From positions 1 through 59,543 of the forward strand of contig JAEWIJ010000042.1 in assembly GCA_023387235.1 (NCBI GenBank): a DNA stretch of 59,543 nucleotides. Direction: 5' to 3'. Every line of letters starts with the position of its first letter. Within the stretch, counting starts at the first letter, position 1. Origin of the DNA: Pseudomonadota bacterium. GTDB taxonomy: Bacteria > Pseudomonadota > Alphaproteobacteria > Rhizobiales > Hyphomicrobiaceae. A model generated the notes under the pieces. That model was not told where the DNA came from, made no database searches, and saw only the letters and a program-made list of their open reading frames with translations. Below are positions 36,074 to 45,474 of the stretch, piece by piece. A program made the translations under genes and the position numbers.

Positions 36074-36387
36074 GAAGATCACCTTTTCGGCAGCGGCCCC
36101 GTCCACGAAACGCTGCTGAAGCGCGGCCGGGCGCATTGGTTCGCGCCGCTCGGCAAAATCGGCGGCGCATTGGTCAGTAATGCTGACATAGTTCGTGTTC
36201 AGGATCAAACATTGCAATCGCCTAGCAGGCATTCAAGAGCGAAACGGCAATGTGCAGGCGATGTCATCGCTCGGCCGGACAATAAACAATCAAAATGTCG
36301 TCCAATCGGCTAAGAAAAAGCCGCCGGAGAACCGGCGGCTTGCAATCTCGCGGGCGCACACCAGCGCCAGGAGCTCTTTGCCGAGCG
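36074..36387. other. Gap between the oxidoreductase gene and the repeat-protein gene
   Basis: These 314 bp should hold the promoter of the leftward oxidoreductase gene and they contain the terminator of the leftward repeat-protein gene (36313-36341). No gene is supported. Confidence 0.5.
36313..36341 (-). terminator. Rho-independent terminator after the repeat-protein gene
   Basis: Perfect 10-bp stem AAGCCGCCGG (36318-36327) / CCGGCGGCTT (36332-36341) around loop AGAA. Read on the minus strand it is followed by a T-rich run (complement of TAAGAAAAAG at 36311-36320), so it ends the leftward transcript of the 83-residue protein. Confidence 0.9.
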
Positions 36388-36639
36388 CTATTTCTTGCCG
36401 GGCCGCTGCGTGAGGGCCGATGCCGCCGCCGTCTTGGCTTCCTTGCTGGCCTTCGGATCTCTCATGACCTTGGCCGCCGCTGCCGCCGCCTTGGCGCTGG
36501 TGACTTCCTTGCTCTTGCTCTGGGTGAGGGTCGAGGCCGCCGCCGTCTTGGCATCCTTGCTGGCCTTCGGATCCTTCAGAACCTTGGCCGCTGCCGCGGC
36601 CGCCTTGCTGCCAGTGCTCTCGCTCTTCTTCGCTGCCAT
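36388..36639 (-). CDS. Small Lys/Ala-rich protein with two tandem repeats
   Basis: From the ATG at 36639 (GGAGGGAGC upstream) the product has 83 residues. Two copies of a ~28-residue unit are visible: AAAAAAKVLKDPKASKDAK followed by TAAAS and LTQ, and AAAAAAKVMRDPKASKEAK followed by the same ending. It is basic, low in complexity, with no membrane span. Similar small basic proteins are widespread in Rhizobiales, function unknown. The DNA repeat gives nearly identical sequence in both halves. It has its own terminator and is divergent from dapD. Confidence 0.8.
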   Translation of the reverse strand: MAAKKSESTGSKAAAAAAKVLKDPKASKDAKTAAASTLTQSKSKEVTSAKAAAAAAKVMRDPKASKEAKTAAASALTQRPGKK

Positions 36640-36872
36640 TTCAGCTCCCTCCGAGGATAGGCAAACGTGACCATTGACGAATCCATCAGTAAACGAATTC
36701 GCGCCCGTCCGTAATGGGCTTCCAATGCGCCGGCGCGCGATTTCCGCACGCTCGCTCACCCTTTGCCCGCCGGCGCTCGCTCCGTCCAAATGCGCGCGTG
36801 GCAATTGACAGAAGGCGCGGCCGCGCGCCAAAAGCGGCCGACCTCATCAACGCCACGCCAAGGAGCCTCGCC

Positions 36873-37715
<843 letters not shown>

Positions 37716-37730
37716 CGGCGGGGCCCCGGC

Positions 37731-38339
37731 TCACTTCTTCTTCGGAGCCGGCGCCTTCTTCTCGGCTGCCGCTTCCTTGCCGGCCGGAGCATCCTGTCCT
37801 ACCAGGGCCTGGATGCTCTCCCGGATCTGCTTCTTCTGCTCGTCGCTGCACTTCACGTCGCCCGGCTTGATGGGCTCGAGGATCACCTTGAGCTCGCCAG
37901 CCTTCTCCTCGACCCGGAGCTTTCCGGCGACGGCATGGATGGTCATGCGGTGCAGCGTCGTGATGTAGAGAAGCTGCTGCTCGGTCCACTTCTTCTTCAG
38001 CACTTCCCGTCGCATCAGCGCGTCATAGTTGGCCTGCTGCTCCTCCCACAACTCGCACACCTGCGCCTGAGCGGAACTGTAGCCGACCCGGATGATGTCG
38101 CGGCCGGCCTCGACCGGCACCATGTTGCCGTCGCGCTTCGACTTGTCGACCTCGATGACCTTGCCTTCCGGCGTCGTGAACTTGGCCGGAAGAATCTGCC
38201 AAGCGTATTCCATCAGCGTGTTCACCGACTTGTCGCTGAGCTTTCCCTGGGACTGGGCCTCGGCGCCGAATGCCAGCGCCGCCGAGAGGGCCACGCCGGC
38301 GATCGCACCCAAGAACATCGTCGAAGCCATTCTCATCAC
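37731..38339 (-). CDS. Exported hypothetical protein with Lys/Pro-rich tail
   Basis: 202 residues with an N-terminal signal peptide (1-29, AEAQS cleavage region), a soluble body containing one isolated Cys in VCELWEEQQANYDAL and one in VKCSDEQKK, and a basic low-complexity tail rich in Lys, Ala and Pro. I do not recognise the family. The location is probably periplasmic. It is convergent with dapD (15 bp between stops). GGTGTGATGAG precedes the first ATG; a second ATG follows directly. Confidence 0.7.
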   Translation of the reverse strand: MMRMASTMFLGAIAGVALSAALAFGAEAQSQGKLSDKSVNTLMEYAWQILPAKFTTPEGKVIEVDKSKRDGNMVPVEAGRDIIRVGYSSAQAQVCELWEEQQANYDALMRREVLKKKWTEQQLLYITTLHRMTIHAVAGKLRVEEKAGELKVILEPIKPGDVKCSDEQKKQIRESIQALVGQDAPAGKEAAAEKKAPAPKKK

Positions 38340-38483
38340 ACCTCAGCCCCTCAATAGCCGCAGCTCACCCGTGCCGACGCCTCACCACGCCGATGCGGCA
38401 ACGCTGACGATCCTCCCGGACAGCGCGCCGCCGGGACCAGCCCCCAAAGCGAAGCGCATCGCTCGGCTGCAAGTTGGGCAAAC

Positions 38484-39737
38484 TTATGGCGCCTTTCGCG
38501 AGCGCCCTTTCCCCTGTGCCAAAGCGGCTACAATGCCCCTGAGAGTGCGCACTTCTTGCTCGGTCGCTTCCATCCGGGCAAGCATGGATCTGATGTTACG
38601 CACCATTGTCTGGCGCTTCTCGGGCGGCTTGAAAAAACCGAGCCGTTCGAGCTCGCTCTCGAGGTGCTCATAGACGCCGAGCATCTCCTCCTTGGTCGCC
38701 GGCCGGCTGGCGCCGACATTCAGGCCTGATGCCAAAGGCGTTTCGTAGGTTGTAACGCGGCCGAGGCTCGCGTGCTCGTGCTGGCGCATCCACTCGTAGC
38801 CGACGAGCAGGACCGCCTGGGCGAGATTGAGCGAGGCAAAGCGTGCATTGACCGGGATCATGACGACTGCGTCACAGACCGCGACCTCGTCCGTCTCGAG
38901 GCCGTTTCGCTCGCGTCCGAAGAGGATGCCGCATCGCTGCCCCTCCGCAATCCGTCGCCGCAATTCCGTCACCAACTGTTCCGGCGTCAGAACAGGTTTC
39001 CTGAGGTCCCTCTGGCGCGCCGTCGTGGCCGCCACCCAGTTGAGGTCGCCGATCGCGTCCGCGAGCGTCTCGCAGGCAACGCCATCGTCGACGACGTAGT
39101 TCGCGCCCGAAGCAGCGACGCGCGCCTTCTCGTTCGGCCAGCCGTCGCGGGGCGCGATGAGGCGCAGCTCGTCGAGGCCGGTGTTGGCCATGGCCCGCGC
39201 GACCATCCCTATGTTGTCGGCGAGCTGGGGTTCCATGAGCAGCACGGCCGGCGCCTGGCCGCCCGAGAAGGGTGTTCCCTTGATATGCGCGCGGCGGATG
39301 CCGTGGCGGAGCTTGCGGATGACCCGGCGCGCCCAGAACCAGTAGCTCTCGCCTGCCCAGTCACGCGCGAGCGCATCGAGCGACAGCGCCTCGCCCCGAG
39401 CCTCTCCCGGCCCCTCGATCCGCACCGCCCCATCCCCGATGATGATCTCGCGGTGGCGTCGCGCCAGGGCATCGAGGGACGTGATGCCGGCCTCCTCCGT
39501 GCGCCGCTTGCAGCCTGGGCACGTCGCCTCGGCGCCCTCGCACTTGAGTTCCGCGCAATAGACCAGCACGGGCTCGAGTGTTTCGCGATCCAGGCCGTCG
39601 ATGGCGAGCGCCGCGAGGCCCTGGTCGATGGTCCGCTCGTGCACCGCCGCAACGATATCGGCAATGGGCCGCCCACCCGGCGCGAGCACCGGCACGCGCC
39701 TTCCGCCGCGCTCCTCGATCACGACATCAACTGCCAA
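38484..39737 (-). CDS. trmJ: TrmJ-type RNA methyltransferase with an extra N-terminal domain
   Basis: Residues ~165-417 form a SPOUT (TrmH-like) methyltransferase of the TrmJ group, which 2'-O-methylates position 32 of tRNAs: LMEPQLADNIGMVARAMAN, RLIAPRDGWP, ILFGRERNGL and SLNLAQAVLL are all present. TrmJ proteins are usually about 250 residues. Here ~160 extra N-terminal residues contain four cysteines spaced like a zinc site (CAELKCEGAEATCPGC) and a basic helix WARRVIRKLRHGIRRA. The start is TTG at 39737 with AAAGGA upstream. The N-terminal block faintly recalls DUF433 but I am not sure. It lies next to a tRNA-Glu gene on the other strand. Confidence 0.88.
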   Translation of the reverse strand: MAVDVVIEERGGRRVPVLAPGGRPIADIVAAVHERTIDQGLAALAIDGLDRETLEPVLVYCAELKCEGAEATCPGCKRRTEEAGITSLDALARRHREIIIGDGAVRIEGPGEARGEALSLDALARDWAGESYWFWARRVIRKLRHGIRRAHIKGTPFSGGQAPAVLLMEPQLADNIGMVARAMANTGLDELRLIAPRDGWPNEKARVAASGANYVVDDGVACETLADAIGDLNWVAATTARQRDLRKPVLTPEQLVTELRRRIAEGQRCGILFGRERNGLETDEVAVCDAVVMIPVNARFASLNLAQAVLLVGYEWMRQHEHASLGRVTTYETPLASGLNVGASRPATKEEMLGVYEHLESELERLGFFKPPEKRQTMVRNIRSMLARMEATEQEVRTLRGIVAALAQGKGRSRKAP

Positions 39738-39862
39738 GAAGAAACGTCCTTTCCGAGCGATTCGCCGCCGCCGTGGTGCCGGCCCGGCCTCGGATCGAGC
39801 TTATAGCGGCTTGGCCGCGCGCCGTCGCCGTGCAGAGCGGGCCCAAGGGCTCGAGATCGGCC

Positions 39863-39891
39863 TTGATCGGGCGCCCGCCGTCCCCTATAGG
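39863..39891 (+). promoter_or_regulatory. Sigma-70-type promoter of the tRNA-Glu gene
   Basis: TTGATC (39863-39868), a 17-bp spacer and TATAGG (39886-39891) end 14 bp before the mature tRNA, the right geometry for a strong stable-RNA promoter. Confidence 0.7.
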
Positions 39892-39905
39892 AGGCGGCGA
39901 GCGCT

Positions 39906-39980
39906 GCCCCGTTCGTCTAGCGGTTAGGACGTCAGCCTCTCACGTTGAAAACAGGGGTTCGATTCCCCTACGGGGCGCCA
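39906..39980 (+). tRNA. tRNA-Glu (anticodon CTC)
   Basis: 75 nt with encoded CCA. The acceptor GCCCCGT pairs with ACGGGGC, anticodon stem TCAGC / GTTGA encloses loop CTCTCAC with anticodon CTC, and the T arm has GTTCGATTC. This isoacceptor reads GAG codons. The 3' half is followed within 100 bp by a tyrosine recombinase, so the gene is the likely integration target; the 3' end is intact as the regenerated half. Confidence 0.96.
39950..39980. other. Candidate attachment site at the tRNA-Glu 3' end
   Basis: Tyrosine recombinases of genomic islands usually use the T-arm to CCA segment of a tRNA. Here that segment directly precedes the recombinase gene. I looked for a second copy of this segment in the rest of the window and did not see one, so the other junction is absent, mutated or outside. 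Between tRNA and gene lie CCCTTG/CAAGGG (40012-40028) and two CTGCTACG repeats (40043-40050, 40056-40063) that could be recombinase arm sites. Confidence 0.45.
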
Positions 39981-40073
39981 GACCAGCCATAAGCCATTGA
40001 TGCTGCAGAATCCCTTGTAATCCAAGGGCTTCCTTAACTCGACTGCTACGAATTTCTGCTACGTAGCACGAGT

Positions 40074-41990
40074 ATGAGCACCATGGCGAAATTCCCCTAT
40101 CTGACCCCACGCAAGGGCAGCCGCAATTTGTATTACAAGCGGGATGTCGATCCCTTGCTTGCGGCTGACGGACGACCGAAACAGATCTGGCGCTCATTGA
40201 AGACTCCAGACCGCAAGAAGGCTGAGAAGGCTTATGCCGCCCAGCACGCCGAAATCGAACTGTTGCTCGAGCAGTGGCGGGATGAGGACGAGCAGTCCGC
40301 GTCGTCTTCTGGCAAACCTATCGCAGCACCCAGCGGCCCAGAGTTGCCTATCGCACCTTTGACTCCCGCGCTTCTCCGGCGCCTCGCCGATCAGCACTAC
40401 TCTAGAGTCTTTGAAGCTGATTTCAGATGGCGTGGAGATCTCTGGAAGGCGACAGAGGCCGACGCCGACGCGTTCTGGCGTGGCGAGATCATCGAACATC
40501 CTGTCGACGATTCCGTCGTGCTGCGTGGGCAAGAGTTCAGCTACTACGCCTTCCTTATGGGAGAAGCGCATCTCTTGGACGTCTTCCAGTATTGTGTCTT
40601 TAGAGCACAAAAGGCACGTCTGCAGGGGCTGAGGCAGAAATACAAGCTAGGCGACAGCCGGGGCTTCGACGACGTCGCCCAAACGCTCCTGAAAGACAAA
40701 CATCTGTGTTTAGACGATTTTGCCCGCTTGAAGCGCGAGCTGATGCAGGTCGAGATCAAAGTGCTTGAGGATCTTCTGGCTGGTGACGAGGCACACCTCG
40801 ATCAGCTTTCCGCCGAAATGCCGACAGGAAATCCTCATACCAGCTCGCCAACGGTCCCCGGCGAGTTGATGTCGACCCTCATAGAAAAGTATTTGGGAGA
40901 TACCGCTGCCGACAAGAGCTGGCCACGTAAAACCGTCATACGCAAGCGCAGTGAATTGCGAGAGTTCATTGAGATCGTCGGGGACAAGCCGGTCAACACA
41001 TACGGACATGAGAACGGCGTGCGGTTTCTTGATATCCAGCGATCTCTGCCGAGGAACCGTCAGGTATCGCCTTTCAAAGGCTTGTCGCTGGTTGCTGCCG
41101 CAAACAAGGCCAGCCAATCGATCTCGGCGGGCTCAATGGCTGAGTTCTTGAATCCAATTACGATCAACGACAAAATTGGCACTGTCTCGGTCTTCTTCAA
41201 ATGGGCCCACAAGCGCGACCCGAGCGTGATCAATCCCGTATTGGGTTTGCGCATCGAGCTATCGAAGAGGGGCAGAACACCGAGCAAACGTAAGCCTTGG
41301 AACATTGAAGAGCTCAACCGATTGTTTCGTGCTCCCGTGTATGTCGGTTGCAAATCAGAGGCGAAGTGGGCTGAACCTGGCCCTGAAATATTTGACAAGT
41401 CGGCCAAGTTTTGGGTGCCTCTTATCGGTCTCTACACTGGCATGAGGCTCGGTGAAATTATTCAGCTGCAGGTTGCCGATGTTAGGTCCGTGGAGGGGAT
41501 ACAATTCTTCGACGTGACCCCAGTTTCGGAGATCGAAGCGGACGATAGCGATCTGAAGTCGTTGAAGACGGCTTCGAGCAGGCGTGGCATTCCAATTCAC
41601 CAGATGCTCTTCGACATAGGTTTTGGATCGTTTCTTGAATACCGAGTCAATTCCGGCGCCAGTCGACTATTTCCTGACTATGTTAGGGCGATGGACGATG
41701 GCTCCTGGTCGAAGCACTTCTCGAAGCATTTCACACGATTCAAGAACGCAACGGGACTTAGCCGGATGGGCGTCGATTTTCATAGCTTCCGTCACAACAT
41801 GGAAGACGCACTACGTAATGCCAGCGTACCTAAGGATGTTCGCGATGCCATCCAAGGGCATGGCGAAAATGGCGTCTCCGGCGAGTACGGATCCGGCTAC
41901 TACGTGGAAACGCTAAATGCCGCGATCCAGAAGGTAGTTTACCGAGGGCTCGATCTCAGCCACCTGTTTCCACCACGCTCCGTTTCTTAG
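40074..41990 (+). CDS. Tyrosine recombinase (integrase) of an integrated element
   Basis: 638 residues. The N-terminal 270 residues begin FPYLTPRKGSRNLYYKR, a DUF6538-like start common in alphaproteobacterial integrases, followed by a core-binding region. The catalytic domain shows Arg458 (TGMRLGE), Lys498 (SLKT), His570/Arg573 (HSFRH), His596 (QGHG) and the nucleophile Tyr609 or Tyr610. All catalytic positions are present, so it is likely active. Third-position composition is less GC-rich than the core genes, in line with transfer. Start ATG 40074 or ATG 40083. No excisionase gene was seen next to it. Confidence 0.92.
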   Translation: MSTMAKFPYLTPRKGSRNLYYKRDVDPLLAADGRPKQIWRSLKTPDRKKAEKAYAAQHAEIELLLEQWRDEDEQSASSSGKPIAAPSGPELPIAPLTPALLRRLADQHYSRVFEADFRWRGDLWKATEADADAFWRGEIIEHPVDDSVVLRGQEFSYYAFLMGEAHLLDVFQYCVFRAQKARLQGLRQKYKLGDSRGFDDVAQTLLKDKHLCLDDFARLKRELMQVEIKVLEDLLAGDEAHLDQLSAEMPTGNPHTSSPTVPGELMSTLIEKYLGDTAADKSWPRKTVIRKRSELREFIEIVGDKPVNTYGHENGVRFLDIQRSLPRNRQVSPFKGLSLVAAANKASQSISAGSMAEFLNPITINDKIGTVSVFFKWAHKRDPSVINPVLGLRIELSKRGRTPSKRKPWNIEELNRLFRAPVYVGCKSEAKWAEPGPEIFDKSAKFWVPLIGLYTGMRLGEIIQLQVADVRSVEGIQFFDVTPVSEIEADDSDLKSLKTASSRRGIPIHQMLFDIGFGSFLEYRVNSGASRLFPDYVRAMDDGSWSKHFSKHFTRFKNATGLSRMGVDFHSFRHNMEDALRNASVPKDVRDAIQGHGENGVSGEYGSGYYVETLNAAIQKVVYRGLDLSHLFPPRSVS

Positions 41991-42257
41991 GAGGCAGGAG
42001 TCGCTCGCCTCAGGCTGCGCCTCACGTGGTCACGCTCCTTACCAGCGGCATAACGGTGGTCCGCAAGTCCGAGAACCTGGCGTCGGGTCTTCCTCACGTT
42101 CCGAGTGCGTGACAAGAACGGCAGCTATCGAAGGCATAGGAGAAGGGATCAGCTGAGCCCCAAACCGTCGCTCGTGACCCAACTCGGACATCAGGCACGA
42201 TCTGCCACGCTGTCATGGACTCCATCCCGACGTGCTCCGGAAGCTCCAACGCAGCGA

Positions 42258-43478
42258 CTACCGCGAAGCAGAACCAGCCGTTGCCTTCGCCCTATCGATG
42301 GCGTTGACGACGAGGCCGCTGACGACCTCGTGGCCTCTCGCATCGAAGTGGCAATGGTCGAAGAACAGGCTTGGGTCCTTGTTGAGTTCGCTCGCCGCAT
42401 CGATCACCGGCACGTCCATCTGCGCCTCCACATCCCGCATGATCTCGTGATAGTCGGTATCGAGAACAATGGGCTGGCCGCCGTGAAGTCCTGCAAACAG
42501 ATCATCGACCATACGGACTCGTTTGGCTTCAGCACTGCGCCCCGCCGCCTCGTATGCTTTCGCCAGATGCAAGCGCATGAGCATTGCGAAGGATTCGTCG
42601 GCGCCCTCGTCCAGGCCGGCTTCGAGCATGTCGATGGCTTCCTTGAGGAACCCACTTGCAAGTAGACGAATACCTTCCTTCAGCATGTGTGTCTGGTCGG
42701 GATTGTCACCCAGCTGAATGAACACGACGGCGATGCCCCGCGCCCGCGCCCACTGGACCATGCCTGTGAGATTGGCCCGATAACTCGCGGCGTCGACGCG
42801 TGGCCGGAGTGTGCTGAGGTCCGCCTTCGGCGCGTAGCCGAGCATGGAGGGCTCAGGCGGACTGACCTTCTCCATGAGGTAGCGCGCGCCGCTGAAGAGA
42901 TAGATGAGCTCGGCGAACGCAGAGATGCGGCCGGCCATGTGCATCCGGCCGAAAGTCTCTCGGCTATCTGCAAACTCCGGATCGAGTACCAGCCGGCGAT
43001 CGTTGAAGTTGAACGAGATGAAAACAATGTCTGGCTTCAGTTGATCGCCATACTGAAGAAGCGCCTGATATCCCTGGTAGGAGCTGTAGCCGCTGACGCC
43101 GAGATTCAACGCATGCGTGTCCGCGAGACGGCGATTGGTCTCTGCAATGAAAGTTTCGTCAGAATCGAGGCAGTAGCCGTAGGTGTTTGAGTCGCCGAGA
43201 AAGAGCGCGCGGAACTTTCTTGGTCCTTGCTCTTGCAGTCGCGCGACATCTCCCACCAGAAATCCCTGCTCTCCGAACGCGCGATGCTCGCCGCAGTCGT
43301 CGAGCCCCGAGAAATAGGGCCGGCGCTCCCATCCGAGATCGGCGGAGTACGCAAACCACGTGGGCTCCTGCGTCAGGTTCTGATGAACCGTGTAGATCAA
43401 TCGCGCGGCCGCTTCGAGCGCCACGAGAAGGCCGATGGTGACGAGTGCCTGCAGGCTGAGCCACCTCACGAAAGACAT
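42258..43478 (-). CDS. SGNH/GDSL-hydrolase-like membrane-anchored protein
   Basis: 406 residues from the ATG at 43478. Residues 8-29 form one membrane anchor; the rest faces the periplasm. SGNH blocks are present: GDS at 95-97, the Gly block NLGVSGYSSYQ near 125-135, Asn159 (FNFND) and DHCH with Asp374 and His377. A helical insert around residues 290-345 (LRLHLAKAYEAAGRSAEAKR) looks like a single TPR-type hairpin. Such proteins add or remove acyl groups on glycans. It is divergent from a second SGNH-like gene at 43747. Confidence 0.8.
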   Translation of the reverse strand: MSFVRWLSLQALVTIGLLVALEAAARLIYTVHQNLTQEPTWFAYSADLGWERRPYFSGLDDCGEHRAFGEQGFLVGDVARLQEQGPRKFRALFLGDSNTYGYCLDSDETFIAETNRRLADTHALNLGVSGYSSYQGYQALLQYGDQLKPDIVFISFNFNDRRLVLDPEFADSRETFGRMHMAGRISAFAELIYLFSGARYLMEKVSPPEPSMLGYAPKADLSTLRPRVDAASYRANLTGMVQWARARGIAVVFIQLGDNPDQTHMLKEGIRLLASGFLKEAIDMLEAGLDEGADESFAMLMRLHLAKAYEAAGRSAEAKRVRMVDDLFAGLHGGQPIVLDTDYHEIMRDVEAQMDVPVIDAASELNKDPSLFFDHCHFDARGHEVVSGLVVNAIDRAKATAGSASR

Positions 43479-43746
43479 TCGATTCTGCTTCGTCACTGAC
43501 GGCTCACAAGGTCGGCGATGATCCGACTGAGCGGCCGGCTCTTCAGGCCATGCCACCAATCGTGCGCGCACTATCGACACACGTGCAAGTTCCATGTTTA
43601 TGCTTGGGATGCAAGTCGGGCCGAAGGAAGCCGTGCGAGAGTTGGGATGACGCTTCCAGAACGACGAGCAGCGAGATCGAAGACGCAGATCCCGCTCCTG
43701 CCGGTGCGCGTGCGTACATCCGGCACCACCGAGTTCCGGACGACGT

Positions 43747-45447
43747 ATGAGCATGAACACCGATAGAGTCCACGTCGCTCCCCCACCCGCAAAAGCACGC
43801 GCTTTCGCCGCAATCTTCATTGCCACGCTGGTGATCCTGCCTTTGCTGGTCATCGAAGGGACGGTCCGACTCCTCGGATGGGCATCGCCGCGCGACCCCT
43901 ACATCAGCTTCGGCCGTACGACGTCCTTCTTTTCCGACTTCAAGGAAGATGGCACCGCCTACAAGGTGGTCAATGGGCGCGATCTCTATCGGGAGCGAGA
44001 ACTCACCTTCTCTCGCGACAAGCCGAATGGCGCCGTCCGCATTTTCTTCGTTGGCGGCTCCGCAAGCGCCGGCTGGCCGCACCCTGACGGTGAGACATAT
44101 ACCGACTATCTCGAAAGCGCACTCTATCGCGCATTTCCGGACCGCGAGATCGAGATCCTCAACATCAGCGCCCACGCCTACGCGGCCTATCGCGTCCGCC
44201 TCATAGTCGATGAGATCCTCGCCTTTCAGCCGGATCTCATCGTGATCTACTCAGGCAACAACGAGTTCGTGGAGCAACGCCAGTACGCGGTAGCGGACAA
44301 CTGGTACGACCCGGTCGCAAGGATCGCGAATCTCTCGACGGCCTATCGTCTGCTGCGCGGGAGCCCGGCCCTCTCGAGTCTGTTTGCGACGAGTTCCCTC
44401 AGCGCGGAAGCGCGCGGCGGCATTGCCATGGAGCAGTGGTCGAAGATCGAGGGGCTGCCCGCCACTCTGCGAACGGACGCCGCTCAGTTTCAAAAGGTGA
44501 AGGAGCACTACGCGTTCAGCATCCGGTCCATGTTGCAAGGTGCCAAGGACCTCGGCATTCCTGCCGTACTGCTGACGGTCCCGACGAACACGCGCGACTG
44601 GCAACCGAATGTTTCGGCCGAGCGGGCAGAGGGCGAGCCGGCGAGGACGTGGCGCAAAGCCTACCGCGCGGGGCGCGCCGCATTTATCAGGGCACAAAAT
44701 GAGCAAGCCGTTGACTGGCTGCAGAAGGCCGTCGACGCGGACCCAGGCCATGCGGGGACACACTATCATCTGGCGCGAGCGCTCGAAGCATCGGGACGAT
44801 TGGCAGACGCGAATGTCAGCTACGACCGGGCGCGCGATCTCGATGCCAATCCCTTCAGGGCGCTCACGGCGTTCAATGACATCCTCCGCGGACTTGCCCG
44901 CGAGTTCGACCATGTCCACCTCGTGGATGCCGACAGACTGTTCCGCGACGCCAGCGCGCCTCGTGCCCCAGGCTTCGACCTCTTCCTGGATTACGTTCAC
45001 CCAACGCGGCGCGGGAACATCATCCTGGCCCGTGCTGTCTTCGACAGCATCCTGGAAAGCGGTATTCTCGGCGCGAAAGAGGTGAAGTTCGAGTACACGC
45101 CTGAGGCCGGCGACGACGGCACCGTCTACGACGAAGGAAAGGACCAGGACCTCCAGCGTCTCCTGCTGATCCTCGCGATGATGATGCATCAGCACGAGAC
45201 GGCAGTGGCGATCGCGGAGCGCATACTGGCCAATCCCGTGGGCCTGGAGGCTTTCGACGAAGAAGAGGCGCGCACCGTCACGCAAGCCCGCATTCTCTTT
45301 GCCAGGCTCGTGGCGATGGAGCGCGTGGAACTCCTGACCGGTCCGGTCGCCAGGGACGAGAAGGATCGGCTAAACGCCGAGCTCGACGCGCTCTACAAGG
45401 AAACCTTCGGCAACTATCTCGAGTATCAGCGGCAGCGCGGCAAGTAA
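43747..45447 (+). CDS. SGNH-like membrane-anchored protein with TPR-type repeats
   Basis: 566 residues. A single span at about 19-43 anchors it. The SGNH-like domain begins with VRIFFVGGSASAG (Ser105), has ILNISAHAYAAYRVR, the GNNE block at 170-173, and a later DYVHPTRRG with the Asp/His pair. Between Gly block and DxxH is a helical repeat region (AVDWLQKAVDADPGHAGTHY onward), and a C-terminal helical segment. Serine, Asn and His residues are all present. A role in modification of an extracellular polysaccharide is likely from context. Start ATG 43747; the ATG at 43753 is equally possible. Confidence 0.8.
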   Translation: MSMNTDRVHVAPPPAKARAFAAIFIATLVILPLLVIEGTVRLLGWASPRDPYISFGRTTSFFSDFKEDGTAYKVVNGRDLYRERELTFSRDKPNGAVRIFFVGGSASAGWPHPDGETYTDYLESALYRAFPDREIEILNISAHAYAAYRVRLIVDEILAFQPDLIVIYSGNNEFVEQRQYAVADNWYDPVARIANLSTAYRLLRGSPALSSLFATSSLSAEARGGIAMEQWSKIEGLPATLRTDAAQFQKVKEHYAFSIRSMLQGAKDLGIPAVLLTVPTNTRDWQPNVSAERAEGEPARTWRKAYRAGRAAFIRAQNEQAVDWLQKAVDADPGHAGTHYHLARALEASGRLADANVSYDRARDLDANPFRALTAFNDILRGLAREFDHVHLVDADRLFRDASAPRAPGFDLFLDYVHPTRRGNIILARAVFDSILESGILGAKEVKFEYTPEAGDDGTVYDEGKDQDLQRLLLILAMMMHQHETAVAIAERILANPVGLEAFDEEEARTVTQARILFARLVAMERVELLTGPVARDEKDRLNAELDALYKETFGNYLEYQRQRGK

Positions 45448-45474
45448 CCCATATCGATCATGACCGTCGGCGGC

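Noticed and set aside
34763..36313. 516-codon plus-strand open frame
   Set aside because: It lies antisense inside the fused indolepyruvate oxidoreductase, which has complete motifs; composition is that of a shadow frame.
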